The notes beneath the pieces were generated by a model. That model saw only the letters and a list, made by a program, of their open reading frames with translations. It ran no database searches and had not been told where the DNA came from. Both the position numbers and the translations under genes were made by a program. Below, one piece after another: positions 45,566 through 55,666 of a stretch of DNA of 64,000 bases. Position 1 is the first letter of the stretch; each line of letters opens with the position of its first letter. The stretch comes from Tetracladium setigerum (Eukaryota; Ascomycota; Leotiomycetes; Helotiales), in the NCBI GenBank assembly GCA_031472005.1, contig PZJY01000010.1, forward strand, positions 2,350,512-2,414,511, read 5' to 3'.

Positions 45566-48035
45566 ATGTCGGGTGTAGAAGCCGCCATTGGGCGACTGTC
45601 GATTGAAGAACAACAAACCGCTCTTTCCCATCTTCACACTCATGTAGAGCGACCTGCAAATGCAGCGAAGCCAAGTGTAAAATATGCTATGACCTGAACT
45701 GGAAATTGTTTGAAGAGCCTCCGGATCCAATTTTCCCCGATCGACCTCCTTTGCCGGTTCTCGAGTTTATCAAGACGAAGCCGGAGCTTCTTGAATATTC
45801 GAGCAAGCTGGGTTGTCAGACTTGTGAGATTCTGTGGCAGGGTATCGATGGTTTCTTTCAGGAGAACTTCAACGCGGAAGGAGGTGTAGTGGAGTACATG
45901 AGAGATAAGGAGGTGGTTATGGAGTTGAGCACCGGTAATTCGGTGATAGTAATGGTTGAAGTTGTGGTTCATATAGCATTGCCTTCGAAAGTGGCAATCG
46001 AGTTTTTTACAACTGAGGGTAGGCGTCAAAGTTTCATTGTGCGAAATATGAAGACTCCCCCATATTTTTGCGCCATACTCCTCACAGCGTATACCCAGAG
46101 TTCTTGTTTGGTACGAATCAGGAGCTAACAGCCACAGAATCCAATTCATGGTCTCATTCTTTCAGAATCGCGAAAAGCCTCTCCCGGGAGCTTGATCTCG
46201 AACACATCAAGGATTTTATTGAAGATACGATTCCATCCTGTAATCATCAAGGGGATAACCACTCGTTCTGTGAGCCCTGTGGAGGGACAGCATTACCAAC
46301 TCGTGTGATAGACGTAGGAGAGCAGTCATCACCACAGGTCAGACTTTTCATCACGAATAGCAAAGTTGACAAGTACATGACACTGAGTCACTCCTGGGGT
46401 AAAAATCCTGAAAACATACCAGTTACACTCAAGTCAAACATCGAGGAACGAAAAATGGGTTTCAATCTTGACACTCTTACTCAGACTTTCCGTGATGCTA
46501 TTCTTCTTACAAGAGCTCTCGGGATAAAGTATCTTTGGATCGATTCCCTATGCATTCTTCAGGATAAAGACGACATGTCAGACTGGAGTATTGAAGCTCC
46601 TCACATGGCAGATGTGTATTCCAACTCATATCTAAATATCTCGGCTGTGAATCACAGCGGTCGCATCTTCGGCAAAAGAGTGACTGCCGAAGAACGCCTT
46701 TGGTGGCTTCGGGATGTCGCCCATGCCTCAAAAGAGATAGTTTTAGGTACCGAGAAGAAGAGTACTGGTGTCTTTGTCCGTCGCCGGAACTGGACAGCCC
46801 ACCAACACTTCGGTGATCTAACGGCAAACAACAAAAAGGCCAGGAGCTCACCTCTTCTGACTCGAGCCTGGGTTTTACAAGAGCGTCTATTAGCCCCTCG
46901 AACAATACATGTCCACTGCGAGGAACTGATCTGGGAATGCGCTTCGGGTATTACGTGCGAATGTGGAGAAGTCCAGTGCGAAAGCACTAGACCCAATCCT
47001 TTTGCATCGATCTTCAACGCGCTGCAGAATGCCCCTGACCCTAAAGTTGGCTGGAGGTTTCGGCGGCAGTTCGCTGAATTGTGTTACAATCTCTCCTACA
47101 ATGGTAATATGAGTACTGAAGATGGAGACTGTTGGCTTTCTATCGTCACTGCATATACAGGGCTGAGACTCACAAATGAGACGGACAGGTTGACGGCTTT
47201 GTCGGGCTTGGCCAGCAAGGTCTCCAAGCTCATGGAATCGCCGTATCTCGCTGGGATCTGGCAGTGTGATCTTCTACGAGGCCTACTATGGCGACGCCAA
47301 CCATCGGATCTCATGTCTACCACTCGGAATTATACCCTTGTGGACTCGGTTGATTTCCATATAGACCCAGAACAACTTGGAAAGTTTTTTGACGGCGGAA
47401 AGGAACTCGAAGGCCTCAATATTCAGCGCGAGCCTGGCTCAAGATTTCCAACTTGGTCTTGGGCGTCTCTGCAGTGGTTCCATCCTGAGTCTAGTGGGTT
47501 TACTGGCATATTTCCGAATGAGGGAGATCGCTTTTCATGGGCAGACTATACGCATGTTCAAGGAGACTCCTTCAAGGCAGATGATAGGATCGGTCTCGAA
47601 TTTGCGGTGTGCTTTGATTCACAATGGAAGCTGCACACACTTACCGGAGTAAAGAGGGGTATGCTGAGGTTTGAAGCTGCATTCGTGAAAGCTGAACTTG
47701 TTACGTTGGATGATAGAGGGAGGTTGTTAAAGAATCCATACCTGAAACGTCTAGAAAATATGGAAGACAGTCCAAATACGAGAATGGAAATATTTCTTGA
47801 TGAGACGGGACAGCTGGCAAAGTGCAGTGGAATAACGGTGTGGTGCATTCTACTAGGGTACAGAGAGTGGGCATATCTTCGATATCGGTCGGCTGGAAAT
47901 GAGGACCTGACTTTGATACTGGTGGACACCCCGGAGAACGGGCCAGGCATTTACAAACGAGTTGGGGTTGCGGGAATCGAGTCTAATGCTAAGTGGTTTG
48001 TAAACGTTGAGGTACAGAGATTTGATATTATCTAA
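45566..48035 (+). CDS. HET-domain (heterokaryon incompatibility) protein; N-terminal gene structure uncertain
   Basis: The main block, in frame from about 46050 to 48035, contains the three HET signatures: YMTLSHSWG, then TFRDAILLTRALGIKYLWID and SLCILQDKDD, then MADVYSNSYLNISA. A later RAWVLQERLLAPRTIHV segment and a long C-terminal region follow. HET domains trigger cell death when fungal cells with different alleles fuse. Upstream sequence 45650-46040 encodes a Cys-rich start (CKCSEAKCKIC) and a helical part that belong to the same protein type but lie in another frame. The join near 46040 needs either one extra A in the AAA at 46044-46046 or an 80-nt intron (gtaggc...acccag). The first codons are equally unsettled: the best ATG, at 45566, is in a third frame and would need another shift or a 50-nt intron. 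The gene follows the NACHT/ankyrin gene on the same strand. Confidence 0.75.
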
Positions 48036-49146
48036 GATTAGTTTAAAAAGCTAGTGTATAGCAGGGCTATTTATACTCGCGTTCGCCTAACTTCTCATCC
48101 CTTTGTACGGAACTAGTATTTACTCGTTGTAAACACAAGTGACACGGTCAACGTAAGTAAATATATACGTTAGGATAATATTTATAAAGAGAGATAAGTG
48201 TAATATAAATGTAGTTTAAGATAATTATTAAAATATTAAAAATTTAATATAAGTTAAGTTAAGTGTAAAGTTGTTATTTAAAGGAAATCTATCCTACTTA
48301 AATAGAACCCTATATAGTTACAAATAATCTTATTTATTATAATAATTATAATAATTCTAAGATTTATTATTTCTTAATATCCTTAGATATTGATCTTGTC
48401 CCGTGATCGTAACTCGATTAGTTCCTCCGTTATTAGCTATAGTAATTCTCTTGAAGTGGTCCTGTCCCGCCACTTAGTTTTGAGTATCATGATGCTCCCG
48501 AACCCCGGGCTGCTATGCTACACGTGATATTATGGGTAACACCACTGTGCCAGACTATGCAATAACCTAAGTCAGGCATCATGAAAATTAACGCCAGCGT
48601 TGAGAAGTCACACATCAGGCTGACGGGATACTGTATTCGGTGCCTAGAAGGAGCACAAGGCAGAATAATTCAATTGACAGAAAGATAAAAAAGAGATGAA
48701 GTAAATTACGTCAATAATATCCGAAGATGGAAAAAGCCGAGTGAACTTCCTGTCTGGATGTTTACGAGGCTAGATTGAAGCGATTGTGGGGCGGGAACCT
48801 GGATAAATATAGAATGCAGGTGCCTAATTGTTATCTAGGCGCAGAACTAGGGTTAACGCACATAGCAATCGTAAAGATTACATATTGAGTTAGCACTCAG
48901 GCAACATTCGAACTTATGACTATCGTGTTTTATTGTTTGGGGAAACTCCCTGCCCTCAATCCTACGACAGCCTGAATATATGCACCAGATCCTTTACAGT
49001 ACATAAAGCCGCGTAAGAGTGTTCAGTAATTGAGACTGCTTCTCTATATAAAACCTCAAGCTCAAGTCCCTTGAAGTACCTTATCCAAGTTTTCCATTAG
49101 ATGAATAGCAGTCTAAGAATAGACACTAATATAATATCCTCCAAAA
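48036..49146. other. Strongly AT-rich subtelomeric interval
   Basis: From 48040 to about 48480 the sequence is mostly A and T. It contains the LTR-like element at 48140-48541. The remainder to 49146 is the promoter of the next gene, with no other feature seen. Confidence 0.6.
48140..48541 (-). mobile_element. Solo-LTR-like element, AT-rich and degenerate
   Basis: A 402-bp AT-rich block beginning TGACACGG and ending GGGTAACA. In reverse complement it reads TGTTACCC...CACGTG...CGGGAGCATCAT...CCGTGTCA. These termini match those of the element at 63044-63489 (TGTTAC...CACGTG...CGGGAGTAGCAT...CCGTGACA). Both are preceded by AAG on the plus strand. No target-site duplication or internal retrotransposon genes are visible. 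The AT richness fits repeat-induced point mutation, an inference. Confidence 0.5.
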
Positions 49147-49904
49147 ATGACGATCACAGAAGTCGGTCTCATGGGTGCGAAGGCCCTACCACTCATGGAT
49201 GTCAACTCCGAATCGGGCAGCCTCTTGTATCAAATCTATGGTAATATCGCCACCTTGCCTGGCGGTCCTCACCACGTCTACTATGGCTTTGAGCTTGAGA
49301 ATCCGTTGATGTTATGGGCCTTCTTCGATTGGAATTCTTTGAAGGACCATGAAAATTTTGCAAAGACGTGCGTCTCGCCCTCTACTTCTTGTTCTATTTT
49401 GAAGCCATACGATCACGATTGATACACAAACTGAGAAAATAATATAGCACCGGAGGGGAAGCAGTCAAAGATCTCCCTAGAATCCTTACTCACGGTGTCT
49501 TCACGAAGCACGTTACTTTCTCACCCTCAACTGCCGTTCTCCAGTCGCCTGTGACCCAGTTAATCCTCGCCTACTTTTCTGCCGACATCTCAATGGAAGG
49601 AAAGGAGACAGCTGGGTCCGCTTTCCGTCGAGTGCTTGAAACTAGTCTTGAGAATGTTACAGGTGCGGAGGGTATCAGTATTGGTTGGGGACTGCAGAAT
49701 GACTTCCCTATTCGAGGAAGGGCTGGGGAGACAGGAACGATGTTGATGGCATTAGTGGGATGGGATGGGATTGAGCCTTCAACGGCCTCTCGGAAAATGG
49801 AGCCATTTAAGAATGGAATAGAGGCTTTCTCCCAGATGGAGGGTATTATCAAGTTAGAGACTTTTCATATCTCTTGCATAAGTATTCCTACAGGAGGGAA
49901 ATGA
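49147..49904 (+). CDS. Dimeric alpha/beta-barrel (ABM-like) protein
   Basis: Two exons, 49147-49367 and 49448-49904 (80-nt intron, gtgcgt...atatag), encode 225 residues. The protein looks like two related halves. The first has YQIYGNIATLPGGPHHVYYG and LMLWAFFDWNSLKDHENF; the second has GISIGWGLQNDFPIRG and TMLMALVGWDGIEPSTASRK. This duplicated ferredoxin-like pattern with a W-D/W-N pair is usual in fungal proteins of the antibiotic-biosynthesis-monooxygenase superfamily. The reaction is unknown, and many members act on small aromatic or polyketide substrates. There is no signal peptide. The stop is followed within a few bases by a dispersed repeat. Confidence 0.68.
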
Positions 49905-49909
49905 ATTTA

Positions 49910-49990
49910 TACCCTGCCACTATATCCCCTGAATCTCCCCGTTAGCACACTAAAATAAATGCTAAGAATTATTTAAAAACCCTTATATTA
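49910..49990. repeat. Dispersed subtelomeric repeat, copy 1
   Basis: Shares with 62684-62766 a run of matching blocks in the same order: CCCTGCCACTATATCCCC, TGAATC, CCCCGTTA, CACACTAAAATAAAT, CTAAGAATTA and CTTATAT/CTTTATAT. The two are in the same orientation, with scattered substitutions that are mostly transitions. Confidence 0.75.
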
Positions 49991-51126
49991 CTACTCTTAT
50001 CACGTCTTATTCTCGCTAGGCTTATTAACATTCCCTACCTCGATATCCCTCCCCACTTAAGACCTTATATCCCTTACTACCTCTTTATTTTTACTTATTA
50101 TGCTTATTTATAAGTAATATTATATCTTCGGAATTGCCTCTCTCCTCGCCTGTCACAGCTCTTCCAACAAGTTCCATCGAAGCTCGCACGAGCACGATCA
50201 TATTCAAGTTTAAGAGGGATGTAGCGGGTGCCGAGTTTTCTGTCGTGGTTCCCCTCTCTAGAGCTATTGTCTCCTTTTATATATTCTTCCAGCTACTATC
50301 TACCTTTTGATACGGGGTTTCCACACTATACCTTCTCTCACCATTGTCAGATTTATTCTAGACTTATTACAATATTCTATATTCTGTTGGAAACTAATAA
50401 ATATCTAGCGGTTCCCCTTATAATCTACCGAATTAACTATGGCGATATAAGCACCCTTAATCTCCTGTATTATTGCAATTTTAAATTGGCTGGACCTGGG
50501 TATCTTGCTCCCATTGTCGGAAATGCTTGGAAAGTTCTTCCACCTTAACAAATCAACTCTTTCTCTTGCACGCCATAGATTATATTTGAAATGTGATGGA
50601 TGGATGCGCTCAAATTTTAGAAACTAGGATTAAGACGAGTTCAGACGCTGAGAGAACTTCGATGTTTGAAAATTTCTGGCTCCTAATAGATAGAGTGAGG
50701 AATAATAGTATTTGTTCATGATCTTAGAAGGAATACCAACATGTTGTTCCAGATATATACACAATCAAACTGATCTACACCCCCTCTCAAGACATTGTGC
50801 GCATCTATTCCATCCAATGAGACGCTGTGATTAATTGCCATCACATCGATATCAAAAGTGGAAACAAACTATGCCGCTATTCGTCTATCCTTGCTTGTAA
50901 TTTTTGGTGGACGGTCTCAAAGAGCGAGGCTCACCACGTGCAAGAACTTCGAGGTAGTTCGCAAGAGACTGATGATGACGTATTCTTTGAGGAAGGCGGC
51001 ATACCGACACCCCCATTTCTGTACATCGACCTCCGCACCTAATTTAATGACTTTTAAACTTGTTGATCTATAAATTATAATTTATTTTGCTACGTTTCTA
51101 TATCTCATTAGGAAAGCAAAGTTAAT

Positions 51127-51149
51127 ACACACACATATATATATATATA
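51127..51149. repeat. AC/AT dinucleotide microsatellite
   Basis: Four AC-type units followed by about eight AT units. Confidence 0.8.
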
Positions 51150-51440
51150 GCATTTCCTATTCTCTGAGGTGCACGTGAAATCTGTGATTTATTCGTCTGA
51201 CTGTCTACTGTAGCTCTGAAGCTTGCTGAGGAGTAAGCTTTCGTATCCGAGGTTTGGCGTTTGCTTGATTGGGATAAGGGTTGCCAGACGACGATCCTTA
51301 TCCTGTTTTGGGATGGTCCATCTGCCGTATTACCGGAATGCCTCGACCATGATTATAAGACAATGACGGACCCCTCATTCCTCTTTAAATTTTACCTTGG
51401 CCGTCATTTTCCACAGGAATTTATTTTTCCCTAAGTCACG

Positions 51441-53072
51441 ATGAGGTTTCCAAGGAACGAAACTGAGCACACACAGAAATCGCCTTCCGAGGCACAAGCC
51501 GAGCAGCTTCGTGAAGATGAATTAGCCAATACTCCGCGCAAGTCATTATTACAGAGTGTTTTCCCTGTCATGGCAGCGGGATCTGGTCTTTTTTCAGATG
51601 GCTACTTGAATAATGTAATTGAAACAAACTGCCGCGATCAAAGATTCTTGCTAACAGCCACGACAGGTTATTGGATCCGTCAGCACACTCTTATCTAAGA
51701 TCTATGGGACAGCATACACAAACAGCCCCGCCAAACGCAATGTTTCATCCCTTACCTTCGTTGGAACCGTACTCGGTCAGCTGGTCTTTGGTTACTTGGC
51801 TGACAAGTGGTCTCGAAAGAATTCGCTTCTACTCTCCACTACCATTCTCTTCGTTTTTGCTGTAATGGCAACAGGATCGTACGGTGCTGGAGGGTCGACA
51901 GGCGGTCTCTTCGCTGCTCTTACTGCCTATCGTTTTCTTCTTGGTATTGGAATTGGAGGCGAGTACCCCGCAGGGAGTGTTGCTGCTGCGGAGGCATCTG
52001 GAGAAACGAAAAGAGGCACGCGGAATACATGGTTTGTGATGTTCACCAACGTTGCAATTGACTGGGGTTTCGTCGTTGGAGCATTCGTATGTAATCCGAT
52101 CGCAACAAAATTATGCAATTTACTAACTCTTTTCAGGTTCCTTACGTCGTTGTATTAATTACTGGCGAAGAAACCAACCAACTCCGAGCCGCCTGGAGAT
52201 GGATGCTTGGTATTGGCTGTATATTTCCGCTTGCTGTATTCATCCTTCGACTTTTCATGAACGACCCCCAAGAGTTTAAAAGGGAGTCAATGAGCAAGGT
52301 CAAGATTCCTTATCGCTTAGTGATCAGATTCTATTGGGCTAGACTCGCAGCTGTCATGATGGTTTGGTTTTTGTATGACTTTTCCGCATACGCATTCGGA
52401 ATTTATTCGAGCACCATCGTCAACATTGTCTTACCTAAAAGCGCCTCATACGCCCAAACCTTTGGCTGGTCTACAGTTATCAACCTGTTCTATATCCCTG
52501 GTGCTATGGTTGGTGGTCCAGTTTCCGACTGGATCGGAGCCAAGTATACTCTCATTATTGGAGTTACTTTGCAGGCTTTAATCGGCTACATCATGGCTGG
52601 ATGTATTGATAGTCTTCAGTCCAAAATTGGTGCTTTTTGTGTCGTCTACGGAATTTTCTTGTCGTTGGGTGAGCTTGGCCCTGGGGACAATATTGGTTTG
52701 CTTGCTTCGAAATCCTGCGCTACTGGTGTCCGCGGCCAGTACTACGGTATTGCGGCCGCCTTTGGAAAAGTTGGTGCCTTTGTTGGGACCTACGCTTTCC
52801 CGTCCATTCAAGCTGCTGGTGGACCTGAAGGCTCCAAAGGGTACTTACAATATCCTTTCTGGGTTGCTTCAACTCTAGCGATTGTTTCCGCTGTGGTTAC
52901 TTTCTTCTTCATCCCAAATGTTGGTCAGGATACTATAACCTTTGAGGATATTCGATTCAGAGAGTACTTGGAAAGTAATGGGTGGGATACTACAAAGATG
53001 GGCATCGATCAGGGCATCGAGACTGGTAGTACTCAGGATGCATCCATTGACCGCAAAGTGGAAAAGCAGTAG
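51441..53072 (+). CDS. GIT1-like glycerophosphodiester/phosphate:H+ symporter (MFS)
   Basis: Three exons, 51441-51614, 51667-52086 and 52137-53072 (introns 52 and 50 nt), encode 509 residues. The first helix reads GSGLFSDGYLNNVIGSVSTL across the first junction, a hallmark of the fungal glycerophosphoinositol permeases. Further marks are GYLADKWSRKNSLLLS (loop 2-3), GIGIGGEYPAGSVAAAEASG (helix 4-5) and GYIMAGCIDSLQSK in the second half, with twelve hydrophobic segments in all. Family members import glycerophosphoinositol, glycerophosphocholine or phosphate at the plasma membrane. It may help the fungus use phospholipid breakdown products as a phosphate source; that is inferred from the family, not shown by neighbours. 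Confidence 0.88.
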
Positions 53073-53901
53073 ATTGATTAGATGTCTAGGAAAATTCATT
53101 CAAGAATTCTTTAATCGATGATGCAAGCAAGAACTCTAGACGGGTACAAAATCAGTGCTATCTTTGCAGCCCTTATATATAGATCAGTCTCCGGAACAAC
53201 TTGTACGTTCCTGGCCAGAGGCATGACCCAGAGTCCCGTGACTTCTATGACTGCTAGTCGTAAAGTTACGTCAACCTTATGTGGTAAGGCAAAATGTAAA
53301 TACAAAGAAAACATTCCTGTAAAAGATATAATAAAGTCATGCTCACTTAGGGGGAGTAGAAAGTTAAGCTACATAAAGAAGCCTAGAGCCTCTCGCGTAC
53401 ATTGCATTCGTTGCAGTTATTTAATTTTCACAATCCCGTTGTCTGCACCGTAAGAAAAGCACAAAATACAAGTCCTTCCGATCTATCACCCACACTTACC
53501 ATAAGCTCTCCATCAATCCAGCGCTTTCAGACACAAATAAATAACCTTAAATGCACCTCTCTCATCTCATCCGATGATCCGACAGACCATACCTTCGCGG
53601 TCGCGCAGCTGTTATACATTTCGGACTTGATTCCTCTTTGGGGAAACCCAAGAGTTCTGGGCACAACGCAATTTTAGCTATCTCTTGGCCCGCAACTCTG
53701 ACTGCGGCGCAGTACGATGAAATCGTGTGAGAGCTTCAAGTAAATAGGGTTACCTAGCCTTCCCTTTCTTCTGGTGGTCAAGCCGTATCTTTCCTTGCGC
53801 ATATATTTCTCGCTTTGGTATTTTGAAGAGAACGCTCGGCAATATATAACTCACTAGGACCTGCAGACGTTGAGAAATTTGGAAGTGTTCTGTAAGAAAG
53901 G
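53073..53901. other. Intergenic spacer
   Basis: About 830 bp between two plus-strand genes. One open frame (53118-53453) has no recognisable sequence. No other feature seen. Confidence 0.5.
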
Positions 53902-55666
53902 ATGCTCTTTCAAGGGGTATTGTCGAGCAGCCTTGCTTTGATTGCGACTGGGAGACTCGTGGCGGGCGCTACGAGCCAGGCGACTGGTGGTAAGTAGTAA
54001 TCTAACTCTATGGGACATGAATATCCAATGTTTCTCTGATTCCTGATTATTGGTACGTACAGATATCGTATACAATGGCGGCATATGCAATCTCGGAAAC
54101 TTCACCAACAATCTTCCGTATTGGGGCTACCTCATTGAAACACAAGCGGAATTTGATGTAACCCTTGGAAAGTGTACCACGATTCTCGGTTCTCTATTCA
54201 TGTCAAAAAACTATGCAGGATCTTTCGTTATGAGTAATCTTACGAATTTGACTGGGAGTTTTCGAGACCGAGAGAATAGTCGGTCGGGCAGCGCAATTGA
54301 TCCTCCCGCTGGACTTACTTCAATCCAGGCCGATAACCTCGGGTATATAGATAATTATCTGACCCTGGAAAACTTTCCAGCTCTGAAACTCATATCGATG
54401 GCCAAGCTGGAATTCATGGACAGGTTGGTCGTGAATTCCAATCCGACCTTGTCGTTGAACTTCCCACAATTGAGGAATGTCTCGAATATTGAAATTAATT
54501 GGGGATTCTCAACGTAAGCAAGAGCTGAATTTGTACCTAAAAGCTCAAAAGATTAACAAAATCCAGCTTGAATCTTGATCGACTCGTCAATGTGGAAGAA
54601 GCACTGTATATTAGCTCCAACAACGAAACTGAGGCCTATAGGTACTGGCGAGAAGGAAATTCCTATAGTTACTGGCGAGAAGGAAAGTCAAGTCTTGCAC
54701 CGATAGAAATTAACCTCCCATCGCTTGTCAATGCTACCTATGTGGATCTTTTTGGGAACATTTCAAGGTACGTAATATCCTCTCAATCGGATGCTGGACT
54801 AACTTCAGTGTTGTCTCTACGTGCCGAATCTTACCACTGCAACATTCCGCGACTACCAGGATCCCAATCGTTTTGCCTGGCAAGTCGGAGTTGCTATACA
54901 GAACCTTGCAGGTCAGCCATTGGATATTAGCTTTCCAAAACTGTTTAATACGACGAATCTGAGAGTAGGAGGGAATTTTAGGAGGTGAGATCACTCTCTC
55001 ATGTAGAATATTTAAAGCTGACAAACAGTATAGTATCTCTTTTCCATCCCTTATGGCTGTCACAGACAGGTACAATATTAAAGCTCCAAATCCGCTGAAG
55101 GTTAATTTTGATCCTCTTCGTGATGCGGGGACTATTAACGTATCTGGAAATGTCACATCGTGAGCTCTTGACCCCGAGATACGCTTCTTTCTGCCTATTC
55201 TCCTCTGAGAATGGACAAAAACTAACTTCTTTAAAGCGTTAACATCTCCACAATACGAAGCGTGTCCGAATTCAATCTTTTAGCTAATGAATACTTCGAC
55301 TGCAACCCACTTCGCTCAGAGTTCGCAAAATTGAAGAACCTGACTCCTGCCGAAAGCACAAAGGACACAATATGGAGAGCGGGGTTGTGGTGTTACTCTG
55401 AGCCAAAACCACCCTTCAAACTTTCAACAGACGCAAAATTAGGAATTGGACTGGGATCAAGCGTAGCGGGACTTGCCTTGCTCGCCTGCCTCTATTGGCT
55501 CCTCAAAAAGTACAGGGCGAAACAAAGAGCATTGTTGAAAGAGCGAGAGGGAAATATGCCAGCGCCTAGTTATCGTTTGGCCGCTATGGATCCATCCCCT
55601 CAGTATCCTCATGGCGCTAGGCCCCTACCGGCACCTGAGGGTGCTGGGACTTCACGGCCAATGTGA
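53902..55666 (+). CDS. Single-pass cell-surface protein with L-domain-like (Ecm33-type) extracellular solenoid
   Basis: Six exons: 53902-53989, 54063-54513, 54567-54771, 54809-54984, 55034-55159 and 55237-55666, about 491 residues. A signal peptide covers residues ~1-24. The ectodomain has repeated short strands ending in N-glycosylation sites (LFMSKNYAG, MSNLTNLTG, LSLNFPQLRNVSNI, INLPSLVNATYVD, ISFPKLFNTTNL, VNISTIRSV), as in the receptor L-domain/Ecm33 fold. Most introns fall at the same phase between repeats. A hydrophobic helix (GIGLGSSVAGLALLACLYWL) is followed by KKYRAKQR and a short Pro-rich tail, so it spans the membrane once. A 27-bp tandem duplication (54635-54688) repeats YWREG. 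The third intron is uncertain: the better donor GTACGT breaks frame and the next GT (GTAATA) keeps it. A cell-wall or sensing role is inferred only. Confidence 0.7.
54635..54688 (+). repeat. 27-bp in-frame tandem duplication
   Basis: Two adjacent copies, 54635-54661 and 54662-54688, differ at only two or three positions and encode the repeated motif Y-x-YWREG-x-S in the surface protein. The close match suggests a recent duplication. Confidence 0.85.

Larger units (their letters stand above)
49905..51440. other. AT-rich intergenic region with dispersed repeat
   Basis: 1.5 kb of mostly AT-rich sequence (especially 49970-50130 and 50320-50480). It holds the ~80-bp dispersed repeat copy at its left end and a dinucleotide microsatellite at 51127-51149. 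No supportable gene; a frame at 50228-50548 has no recognisable sequence. Confidence 0.55.
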
